From an uncultured Clostridia bacterium (lineage in GTDB: Bacteria; Bacillota; Clostridia; Peptostreptococcales; Anaerovoracaceae): a stretch of 64,000 bases of DNA. This document shows, in pieces, positions 46,903 to 54,155 of this stretch. The first letter of the stretch is position 1; each line of letters opens with the position of its first letter. The stretch is taken from NCBI GenBank assembly GCA_945830395.1, contig CALZYE010000001.1, positions 118,000 to 181,999 on the forward strand, written 5' to 3'. The notes under the pieces were generated by a model. It did no database searches. It was not told the DNA's origin and saw only the letters and a list, made by a program, of their open reading frames with translations. Both the position numbers and the translations under genes were made by a program.

Positions 46903-49045
46903 AAATTCCAAGATAGTGGAGAATATAACTGATGCCTTGTGTGGAATAATTTTGGGAGGCAGTTTTTTTGCCGTGCTTCTGAATATTTTCAAGCTTAATT
47001 GGTCTTTTGAGACGATGCTGAGAGGCGGAATTAAGGGTGGCTTTTTAAGTACCGCCAATACAATAGCAGATTACCTTGGAAATACTAATTACATAATTTT
47101 GGAGAAGTTCAAAGACGGATATGACGGCAGCAGTAATCTTTTGCCAAACGGACTATTTTTGACATTTGCTTTGATGATTATAATTGTAATATCATGCATA
47201 ATCGTAAGAAGCTGCTCTAAGTGGTTTCTTTCAATCTATGTTATCCCGGTTATCATACTTACAATTCTAATCGATGATTCTGTGAATTATATGCCGCTTT
47301 TTTCCCTTGCCGCAGCGCTCTTTTTAAGCCTTGTGGCTATGACAAATTCTAAAATTACCCCGTATAGTTTTATTCTGCCCTTTGCAGCCGTAATAATAAC
47401 TTCGGCAATAGTTTTTACACTGGAGGAAAGCAATTTCACATCCGATCTGCAGTTTTTAGAAAAAATATCAGAAAAGGTTCAGGAAACCACGGAAAAACGA
47501 TATGGAGAAGATCCCCTTAAAAACGGAAAGCTGGACAAACTTTCTTCAGAGGAACTTAGAGAGGATAGAGGAAGTATAGATCAGATAATCTCATCTCTAA
47601 AAGATGGAAAAGACGGCAGTGATACCGCTTTCACAGTTGAAAGAGAGGGTATGGAGTCCTACTATCTGAAGGGGTTCATAGGTGAGAAATTTGATGAAAA
47701 CCGGTGGAATAGGCTGGATACAGAAATTCATTACGAAAACAGGGAAAATTTATATTGGCTGAATAAAGAAGGATTTGACGGTCTTTCCCAAATTTCCATA
47801 GTGAAAAAACTTGTAGATGGTGCGACTCCTCGTTCCATGAAGATTGAGGTTAAAAACGCAGGCAGAAAGAACATGCTTATTCCCTATGAACTCACAGGAA
47901 GCGACAAAAAAACAGAAAAAGGATTTGAGAATTACAGCGGAGCGTATCTTGGCACCGGCAGCTTATTCGGAAGAAGAAATTATCAGTATGCTGTAGAGAA
48001 AAACCTGACTTCAACATGGACGAAATGGGTTGGGAAGCTGTACTCGGGGAAAATAGATGAAGCTGCCAAAAAATATTTTATAAATGAAAGTCATCAGAAT
48101 GTATTTAACTATAAAAATTATACTAAATATCCTAAATCCTTGGAAAGGTTATTTGAAAAAGAAATAGGCGAAACCGGTGATATAAGAAAAAATCACGCTG
48201 AATACAGGGCGTCCATATATAAGATAAGAAAATACCTGCAGGAAAAATATATATATACAGATTACTTTACCAAGGACGATAAATGGGACGAGGTGACAAA
48301 CTTTATAAAGAAAAAAAAGGGTGTAGATGCGCATTTTGCCACCCTTGGAACCCTGTTGTTCAGGTACTATGGAATACCTGCAAGATATGTCGAAGGATAC
48401 CTGGTGACTCCTTCCGATGCCAAAGGGAATAGAGCCGTAATAGGAAGAAGTCATAATCACGCATGGACGGAAATCTATATAGACGGATACGGATGGGTTC
48501 CCATAGAGGTTACACCTTCATACAGAGGCATCATGAAAGAAGCGGATCTTAAAATCGGGCTTGAGTCGGTGAAGTATGAAAGTAAGCTGAATGTTGATAA
48601 TCCTCCGGATAGAAGAACTGTAGATGAAAGTAAGAATGAAAGTGAAAGTACCGGAAACATAATAAGGCGCCTTTGGGGAATTTTAGGTATTATAATTATA
48701 ATTTTATTGCTGTATAAGGTTATGTATAAGTTAATTCCCATTTTATACTCTGCTTGGAAACGGCATAGAGCATTTAACGACAAAGACCCGAAAGAAGGAA
48801 CGAAAGCTATTTTCAGATACATAAAGAAAGAAGGACTTTTTATAACCGAAGAAAATGAGGATTTGGGAAACTATGCAGTTTACTCTTTAGGAGAAGTTGC
48901 AGAAGAAGGCCGAAGACAAATGAAAGAAGCTTTGAAAAGAGGAAAAAATGAAAAGAGAAAAATTAAAAAAAATAACAGGTCTGCTGCTCATAGTTTTGTT
49001 AGTAACCTTTTTGGCAGGCTGCGGAAAAAGCAAAGAAGAAAGTAA
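46871..49045 (+). CDS. Transglutaminase-like membrane protein (TgpA family) with altered triad
   Basis: The 724-residue protein has several N-terminal transmembrane helices, an extracytoplasmic region with a transglutaminase-like core, then a further helix (about residues 598-625) and a basic cytoplasmic tail, the TgpA layout. The core is recognisable from FATLGTLLFRYYGIPARYVE, HNHAW and GYGWVP. Where the catalytic Cys is expected (G-x-C-x-x-FA) there is Asp486; His530 remains; the expected Asp before TP is Glu546. It is therefore probably not a thiol enzyme. GGAG lies 5 nt before ATG 46871. Its last 98 nt overlap the lipoprotein gene in another frame. Confidence 0.88.
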   Translation: MVKLKSSEQNENSKIVENITDALCGIILGGSFFAVLLNIFKLNWSFETMLRGGIKGGFLSTANTIADYLGNTNYIILEKFKDGYDGSSNLLPNGLFLTFALMIIIVISCIIVRSCSKWFLSIYVIPVIILTILIDDSVNYMPLFSLAAALFLSLVAMTNSKITPYSFILPFAAVIITSAIVFTLEESNFTSDLQFLEKISEKVQETTEKRYGEDPLKNGKLDKLSSEELREDRGSIDQIISSLKDGKDGSDTAFTVEREGMESYYLKGFIGEKFDENRWNRLDTEIHYENRENLYWLNKEGFDGLSQISIVKKLVDGATPRSMKIEVKNAGRKNMLIPYELTGSDKKTEKGFENYSGAYLGTGSLFGRRNYQYAVEKNLTSTWTKWVGKLYSGKIDEAAKKYFINESHQNVFNYKNYTKYPKSLERLFEKEIGETGDIRKNHAEYRASIYKIRKYLQEKYIYTDYFTKDDKWDEVTNFIKKKKGVDAHFATLGTLLFRYYGIPARYVEGYLVTPSDAKGNRAVIGRSHNHAWTEIYIDGYGWVPIEVTPSYRGIMKEADLKIGLESVKYESKLNVDNPPDRRTVDESKNESESTGNIIRRLWGILGIIIIILLLYKVMYKLIPILYSAWKRHRAFNDKDPKEGTKAIFRYIKKEGLFITEENEDLGNYAVYSLGEVAEEGRRQMKEALKRGKNEKRKIKKNNRSAAHSFVSNLFGRLRKKQRRK

Positions 49046-49913
49046 GGACATTACCATAGGAGGAAAATCCTTTGACCGTGTTGTAAAGAATGTTTCAGAT
49101 TACGCTATAAAGAATAATCCGGGAGAAACTGCAGCTGAAAATAAACAGGACTGGCTCGTACTGTCATTTAAGAAACTTGGAATCAAGGATTCAGAGAACT
49201 TTGTTGCGGAGGAGTACAATAATCAGTACTATGACGGGCTTAGAAAGCTTCTGAAGCAGAAGAAGGGGATTTTGGATAAATTTAATCAAACTGAATATGC
49301 AAGAGCATCCATGGTTCTCATAGCTATAGGGAAGGACCCTACAAGTGTGGAGGGATATAATCTCGCTGAGAAAATGGATGATTACAAGGCAGTTAAGGCT
49401 CAGGGGCTGAACTCTGAGTATTATGCGCTGAACCTGAAAAACATGGGAAAATATAAATTCAAAAATGAAAAGAAATATTTGAATGATATTTTGAAAGCGC
49501 AGCATAAGGACGGAGGCTTCAGCTACGGCAGCGGTAAGTCGGATGTGGACATGACGGCAATGGCAGTTCAGGCTATTGCTCCTTATAGAGAAAAGAACAG
49601 CAATGTCGGAAAAACCATAGATAAGGCTCTGAAGTATTTATCTGAAAAGCAGAACAAAGACGGCGGATATGAAACCTGCGAATCAGTTGCCCAAGTCATA
49701 ATGGCTTTCAGCTGCATGAAAGAAAATCCTCTTGAGGCTAAAGGGTTTCAGAAGAACGGAAAAAATCTGGGTGACGGATTGATGGTTTACTATAAGGAAA
49801 ACGGATTTTGTCATTCTAAGGGAAGTGACATAAATCCTCTTGCAACGGAACAATCTCTAAGGGCGCTGGCAGCTATTAAGCTCGGCATGGAAGGAAAATC
49901 CATATACGAATAA
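48948..49913 (+). CDS. Lipoprotein with prenyltransferase-like alpha-toroid repeats
   Basis: The 321-residue protein has a signal peptide with lipobox LAGC (Cys25), so it should be lipid-anchored outside the membrane. The rest has repeats of the squalene-cyclase/prenyltransferase toroid type, with QHKDGGFSYGSG and EKQNKDGGYETCES as the clear QDGG-like turns. Such folds in secreted Gram-positive proteins occur in ligand-binding roles, and no catalytic Asp motif is seen. GAGGAAAAA precedes the ATG. It is the last gene of the MoxR operon. An in-frame membrane segment after its stop suggests C-terminal truncation. Confidence 0.85.
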   Translation: MKREKLKKITGLLLIVLLVTFLAGCGKSKEESKDITIGGKSFDRVVKNVSDYAIKNNPGETAAENKQDWLVLSFKKLGIKDSENFVAEEYNNQYYDGLRKLLKQKKGILDKFNQTEYARASMVLIAIGKDPTSVEGYNLAEKMDDYKAVKAQGLNSEYYALNLKNMGKYKFKNEKKYLNDILKAQHKDGGFSYGSGKSDVDMTAMAVQAIAPYREKNSNVGKTIDKALKYLSEKQNKDGGYETCESVAQVIMAFSCMKENPLEAKGFQKNGKNLGDGLMVYYKENGFCHSKGSDINPLATEQSLRALAAIKLGMEGKSIYE

Positions 49914-49947
49914 AAACTTAGCATAATATGGGGTATGGAAGGTGTTT

Positions 49948-50110
49948 AGCACCATAATATATTCATTTACGAAAAATTGAAAAACGGTGCTAAATATTAC
50001 TTTGTTCCAATCCCCGGCGATAATTCTAAGATTGTCCTCTTTACAGGAATATTTGTAGCAGTTCTTATCCTTATCGATGGAACGGTTTACATTAAGAAGA
50101 ACATCATTAT
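49948..50110 (+). pseudogene. In-frame C-terminal remnant of the lipoprotein gene
   Basis: The reading frame of the lipoprotein gene is stopped at 49911 (TAA) and 49947 (TAG). It then stays open through IYEKLKNGAKYYFVPIPGDN, a hydrophobic segment (KIVLFTGIFVAVLILI) and IKKN, which looks like a stop-transfer tail. The sequences before each stop resemble one another (GMEG...IYE near 49886-49910; GMEG near 49936, IYE near 49965), suggesting a small tandem duplication that cut off the tail. It has no good start of its own. Downstream it runs into the 3' end of nth on the other strand. Confidence 0.35.
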
Positions 50111-50151
50111 GGTTTCCCACACGATAAGAACAGGTACTAAAAGTCAGCATA

Positions 50152-50775
50152 TCAGAGATTTTTTTCGCAAAGCTCTGTAACTGGACATTCACGGCATCTT
50201 GGTTTTCTGGCAATACAACAGTTTCTTCCGTGAAAAATCAGAATGTGGTGGGACTTTGACCATCTGCTCTGCGGTATAGCTTTCATCAAGGCATGCTCCG
50301 TTTTTAAAACATCTTTTTCGTGGGCGAAGCCTATGCGGTTGCTGACTCTGAATACATGGGTATCGACTGCAATTCTCTGCATTCCGAACCATTCGGATTG
50401 GACAACATTGGCTGTTTTTCTTCCTACTCCGGGAAGTGAAACTAAAGAGTCGTAATCTCCCGGAACTTCTCCGCCAAACTCTGTTACGATCTTTTGAGCC
50501 ATGGCTATAAGATTTCTCGATTTTGTCTTATACATACCTATGGTACGAATATATTCGGAAACTTCCTCTGCCTGAGCCGATGCCAAGTCAAAAACGGTGG
50601 GATACTTTTCAAACAGAATCGGTGTAACCCTGTTTACACTTTTGTCGGTGGTTTGAGCAGAAAGGGCAACAGCTACAATCAATTGAAATGCATCTTTGTG
50701 ATTCAGAGCGCACTTTGCTTCAGGATATGCCGCTTCTAATAAATCTAAAATTTTCTCTATTTTTCCTTTATTCAT
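50152..50775 (-). CDS. nth: Endonuclease III
   Basis: The 207-residue DNA glycosylase/AP lyase removes oxidised pyrimidines. The helix-hairpin-helix LPGVGRKTANVV with its catalytic Lys, the following catalytic Asp in VDTHVFR, and a complete C-x6-C-x2-C-x5-C 4Fe-4S motif at the C-terminus are present. Length is normal. There is no Shine-Dalgarno sequence; the ATG lies 7 nt after a perfect -10 box, so translation may be from a leaderless mRNA. It is divergent from the GntR regulator gene. Confidence 0.95.
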   Translation of the reverse strand: MNKGKIEKILDLLEAAYPEAKCALNHKDAFQLIVAVALSAQTTDKSVNRVTPILFEKYPTVFDLASAQAEEVSEYIRTIGMYKTKSRNLIAMAQKIVTEFGGEVPGDYDSLVSLPGVGRKTANVVQSEWFGMQRIAVDTHVFRVSNRIGFAHEKDVLKTEHALMKAIPQSRWSKSHHILIFHGRNCCIARKPRCRECPVTELCEKNL

Positions 50776-50782
50776 AAGTTAA

Positions 50783-50811
50783 ATTATAATGAGAGCATAT
50801 AAAAATTGCAA
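50783..50811 (-). promoter_or_regulatory. Promoter of nth
   Basis: On the minus strand TTGCAA (50806-50811) and a perfect TATAAT (50783-50788) are spaced by 17 nt, with the nth ATG 7 nt downstream. Confidence 0.75.
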
Positions 50812-50838
50812 CTATTAGATTATAAATTTATGGGTTTA

Positions 50839-50867
50839 TTGACATCTCAGCACAAATTGTATACAAT
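50839..50867 (+). promoter_or_regulatory. Promoter and palindromic operator of the GntR gene
   Basis: TTGACA (50839-50844) and TACAAT (50862-50867) are spaced by 17 nt. The perfect 12-bp palindrome ATTGTATACAAT (50856-50867) overlaps the -10 box and fits the general FadR-subfamily half-site pattern (GTA/TAC), so autoregulation is likely. Confidence 0.75.
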
Positions 50868-50904
50868 CTTATCGTAAAATTTTTACCGGAAACCGAGGAG
50901 CAAA

Positions 50905-51567
50905 ATGTCTATTATTAAATACATTGAGGATAACCATAAAAAAAATCGCCCGCTTTCACTGACGCTGTTTGAGCGGCTGCAGGAAGATATACTGTCAAAT
51001 AACCTTAAAACAGGTGATAAACTTACAGAAAGCAAACTGTGCAAAGAATATAATGTCAGCAGAACGCCCCTAAGGGAAGCTTTGCGCCAGCTGGAGTCGG
51101 ATGGTCTTATTGAGACGATTCCAAATCGGGGAGCCTTTGTAGCAGGACTTTCACCTCAGGATGTAAGCGATCTTACGGAGCTTCGCAATCAGGCAGAGAT
51201 AAGTGCAGTGAGATGGGCGATAGAAAGAATTACAGAAAAGGAGAGGGAGGAACTTGATGAAACATTTGAGTTTATGCAATTTTATACTCATAAGAATGAT
51301 ATTCCCAAGATGCTCAATATAAACAAAGCTTTTCACAAGGTTATTTACAATGCAACTCACAATAAAATGCTTATAAAAAGCTTAAATGAATACCAGCTGT
51401 ACTTGAGTTATACAAATCCGTCAAACTATTATGAACCTAATTATCTGAGAGAAGTCCTGTATGAACATAGAGAAATATATAATGCCTTTTTGAGTCACGA
51501 TAAGGATGCAGGTGAGGCGGCGATGAGATACCACATGACAAATTCCATGAAGCGAAAATTCAGATAA
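50905..51567 (+). CDS. GntR-family transcriptional regulator (FadR/FCD subfamily)
   Basis: The 220-residue protein has an N-terminal winged helix with the GntR signature (LTESKLCKEYNVSRTPLREA, then LRQLESDGLIE) and a C-terminal all-helical FCD domain with the usual ligand/metal residues spread through it. It should bind a small organic acid. AGGAG lies 6 nt before the ATG. No metabolic target is adjacent: nth is divergent and a SEC-C gene is convergent. A palindrome on its own promoter points to autoregulation. Confidence 0.92.
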   Translation: MSIIKYIEDNHKKNRPLSLTLFERLQEDILSNNLKTGDKLTESKLCKEYNVSRTPLREALRQLESDGLIETIPNRGAFVAGLSPQDVSDLTELRNQAEISAVRWAIERITEKEREELDETFEFMQFYTHKNDIPKMLNINKAFHKVIYNATHNKMLIKSLNEYQLYLSYTNPSNYYEPNYLREVLYEHREIYNAFLSHDKDAGEAAMRYHMTNSMKRKFR

Positions 51568-51752
51568 CCGGATAACCGGATAAAATTTAAGAGAGGGTCA
51601 GAAAGTAAGCGTTGAGAGGTGTTTTGAGAGCTATTTTTTATAGAATAATAGAACTCCCGCTAAAGTTAAAAGAGCGAAGAAAGTACAATTTACAGCAGAG
51701 CCTGCAAATTTTTTTCGTTTTATAACTTAAGGGGAGTTTTAATGTATCTTAC

Positions 51753-52250
51753 TTAGTTTTTACCGCAGCAGTTTTTATATTTTTTACCGCTTCCGCAAGG
51801 ACACGGCTGATTTCTTCCAACCTTGGCGGGGGCACGATAAATTTTGGATTTCTTGAATTCTCTAACTATTCCCTTTTTCTTTTCAGGTGTGAGAAGAGCG
51901 TCCCACGGATCCAAAGAGTAAAGGTGTGGAGCATCGGCTTTCCACATGTTGTAGTAAAGTTTTTCATAATCTACATCGATTTCTATTTCTGTTTCTTCTG
52001 TTACCGATTGAACATCAATGGTTTTATTCAGACTTGACAGGATACCGTCAAGAAAACCTTCAAACATTACAGTTCTGCACTCAAATTTTTCGGAAAGTTC
52101 TTTTACATTGCCTTTTAAATTTTCGTCACTGTGAGAAAGAATGTGAGTGTAGATTGCCACTTCTGCATCGCTGTATTCTTTCCAGAAGCTTTCAAAGGTC
52201 TCATCTGTCTGATTATCGAGTAGATTTTTCCATTCTGCGTATAAGCTCAT
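51753..52250 (-). CDS. SEC-C motif domain protein
   Basis: The 165-residue protein ends with [19 protein letters not shown], a SEC-C zinc-binding motif like the C-terminal tail of SecA. The N-terminal 130 residues are acidic and helical without a recognised domain. SEC-C proteins often bind ribosomes or protein partners through the zinc knuckle, but this one has no known role. AAGGAG lies about 9 nt before the ATG. It follows hom by 95 nt on the same strand with no terminator, so read-through is likely. Confidence 0.88.
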   Translation of the reverse strand: MSLYAEWKNLLDNQTDETFESFWKEYSDAEVAIYTHILSHSDENLKGNVKELSEKFECRTVMFEGFLDGILSSLNKTIDVQSVTEETEIEIDVDYEKLYYNMWKADAPHLYSLDPWDALLTPEKKKGIVREFKKSKIYRAPAKVGRNQPCPCGSGKKYKNCCGKN

Positions 52251-52345
52251 TATTTACATCTCCTTCTAATTTTATAAACGCCTTTTCATTGCCGGATATG
52301 CAGTAAAATTTTGGATACCTTTGCAATGAACCCTCGCATTTCTGA

Positions 52346-53314
52346 CTAAAGTTTTTTCATTATAGATATTATATCGCCTACAACGGCGCTTCCCGTCGGC
52401 AAAGCGCCTGCACCTTTTCCGTAAAACATTACTTCGCCAACCGCATCACCTGTAATGTAAATGGCATTGAACTCGCTATCCACTCCGCAAAGAGGGTGGG
52501 ATTTGGGAAGTTCCATAGGTTTTACCTCATATGAAAGGTGTCCGCTCTCATCCAAAGCCGCTTTGGAAATGAGTTTGATTTTACAGCCCTTTTCTTTTGC
52601 TCGCTGCAAATCTTCCATGGAAATATTTGTTATTCCCTCAGTAGGAATGTCTTCGGGTGCAACATATTTATCAAAGGAAAGGGACATCAAAATCGAAAGC
52701 TTATTTGCACAGTCGATTCCTTCCACATCAGCAGTGGGATCGGCTTCTGCAAAGCCTTTTGCCTGCGCATCCTTCAAAACCTCATCATAGGGAAGTCCTT
52801 CATCTCCCATCTTCGTGAGAATGTAGTTTGTGGTTCCGTTCACGATTCCCAGTACCTCGGAAAATTCATTGCCGGAAAGTGCTTCGGTAATTGCGGTTAA
52901 AGCAGGAATGCCGCCGCCGACACAGGCTTCGATTCTGATTTCTGCGCCGCCTTCCTTTGCCGCAGCCTTAAGCTTATGGAGGTTTGCAGCTACAGCGGCT
53001 TTATTTGGAGTTACTACGCTTTTTCCGTTTTTTAGGGCTGTCAGCATCCAATCTGTAGCAGGCTCTGTGCCTCCTATGGCTTCAACCACCAAATCAATAT
53101 CATCGCCTTCAATGATGTCACGGGCGGAATCTGTAGCTAAAGAAGAATCCACTCCGTGCGCCTTAAGCCTTTCAGGATTTCTGACTAAAATTTTTTTTAT
53201 TTCATATGAACAGCCTGTACGCCTTTCGATAAGCTCTCTGTTTTTAATGAGTATATCGTATGTGCCTCCGCCTACTGTTCCGAATCCAAGGATTCCAATG
53301 TTGATTTTTTTCAT
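52346..53314 (-). CDS. hom: Homoserine dehydrogenase, short form without ACT domain
   Basis: The 322-residue protein reduces aspartate semialdehyde to homoserine for threonine and methionine. The nucleotide-binding motif GFGTVGGGT and the catalytic region NGTTNYILTKM, then AQAKGFAEADPTADVEGIDCANK, are complete. It stops soon after the catalytic domain and lacks the C-terminal ACT regulatory domain of most bacterial enzymes (usually above 400 residues), so threonine feedback through ACT is not expected. No Shine-Dalgarno sequence precedes the ATG. It is divergent from trmL. Confidence 0.93.
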   Translation of the reverse strand: MKKINIGILGFGTVGGGTYDILIKNRELIERRTGCSYEIKKILVRNPERLKAHGVDSSLATDSARDIIEGDDIDLVVEAIGGTEPATDWMLTALKNGKSVVTPNKAAVAANLHKLKAAAKEGGAEIRIEACVGGGIPALTAITEALSGNEFSEVLGIVNGTTNYILTKMGDEGLPYDEVLKDAQAKGFAEADPTADVEGIDCANKLSILMSLSFDKYVAPEDIPTEGITNISMEDLQRAKEKGCKIKLISKAALDESGHLSYEVKPMELPKSHPLCGVDSEFNAIYITGDAVGEVMFYGKGAGALPTGSAVVGDIISIMKKL

Positions 53315-53465
53315 AGCATAATTTGCCGCATATAAAAAGCAGCATTTCCTTTCTGTGTAAATACTTACGGCTTATTATATAATATAATTCATTTTTTGTC
53401 TTTGTTTTTATTAAATAAAAAGTTTTTTGTGGTAAAATGTTGGGGTGTGAAACGGAGGAGGTAGT

Positions 53466-53936
53466 ATGGCAATTCATATTGTTTTAGTGGAACCGGAAAT
53501 TCCGCCTAATACAGGAAATATAGCAAGGACATGCGCTGCGACAAATTCGGTATTACATCTTGTTAAGCCTTTAGGGTTTAATATAGATGATAAGGCTGTC
53601 AGAAGGGCAGGATTGGATTATTGGCCCTATGTAAAACTTCATGTGCATGAAAGTCTGGAGGATTTTCTTGCAGAGAATAAAGAAAGACGAATGTTTTTGG
53701 CTACCACAAAAGGCGGGAAAAGCTATACGGATGTAGAATACCAAGACGGGGATATGATCCTGTTTGGCAGAGAAACAAAGGGACTTCCGAAGGAATTTAT
53801 ATCTGATAATGAGAAAAAGGCTGTCAGGATTCCCATGAGTGAAAATACAAAACTTCGCTCGCTTAATTTGTCAAACTGTGCTAACATTATCTTATTTGAG
53901 GCTTTGCGGCAACTGGGTTTTCCCTACCTCACTTAA
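53466..53936 (+). CDS. trmL: tRNA (cytidine/uridine-2'-O)-methyltransferase TrmL
   Basis: The 156-residue SPOUT methyltransferase modifies the wobble ribose of some leucine tRNAs. It starts with IVLVEPEIPPNTGNIARTCA and has the trefoil-knot SAM-binding segments FGRETKGLP and IPMSENTKLRSLNLSN. The length is right for the minimal TrmL. AGGAGG lies 6 nt before the ATG. A hom gene is divergent; rpoN follows after about 220 nt. Confidence 0.95.
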   Translation: MAIHIVLVEPEIPPNTGNIARTCAATNSVLHLVKPLGFNIDDKAVRRAGLDYWPYVKLHVHESLEDFLAENKERRMFLATTKGGKSYTDVEYQDGDMILFGRETKGLPKEFISDNEKKAVRIPMSENTKLRSLNLSNCANIILFEALRQLGFPYLT

Positions 53937-54028
53937 GCTTGAAAAATTGTCGGCATACACCCAAGGCCTTTTTAACGGGAGAGACTCCTGTTTCAGGATT
54001 TGAAATAGGTATTGCATTATAATTCACA

Positions 54029-54056
54029 TTGATTTATTTCTTCGATATGGTATAAT
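54029..54056 (+). promoter_or_regulatory. Promoter of rpoN
   Basis: TTGATT (54029-54034), 16-nt spacer, TATAAT (54051-54056) with an extended TGG just before it. The transcript would begin about 90 nt before rpoN. Confidence 0.6.
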
Positions 54057-54155
54057 ATTTGCATAGGACAGAGCAAATTTATCTGCAGTGAACAGAAGTT
54101 TATCGCTTGAATTGCAGTATTATAACTGAATTCACATTATGATGACGGAGAAGTA

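Noticed and set aside
49984..50020. VPIPGDNSK followed by a hydrophobic stretch and IKK resembles an LPxTG-type cell-wall sorting signal.
   Set aside because: The Thr and the leading Leu are missing, the segment lies beyond two stop codons, and no sortase gene is nearby; it is better described as a truncated membrane tail.
51565..51585. Short direct repeats ATAACCGG just after the GntR gene.
   Set aside because: Only two and a half 8-nt units, no symmetry, and no gene start nearby; most likely slippage at the 3' end.
53244..53350. A possible short upstream reading frame (ATG near 53345, minus strand) overlapping the start of hom as a leader peptide.
   Set aside because: The AAGGAA before it is too close to its ATG, the peptide lacks Thr, Met or Ile codon runs, and no terminator/antiterminator pair is visible.
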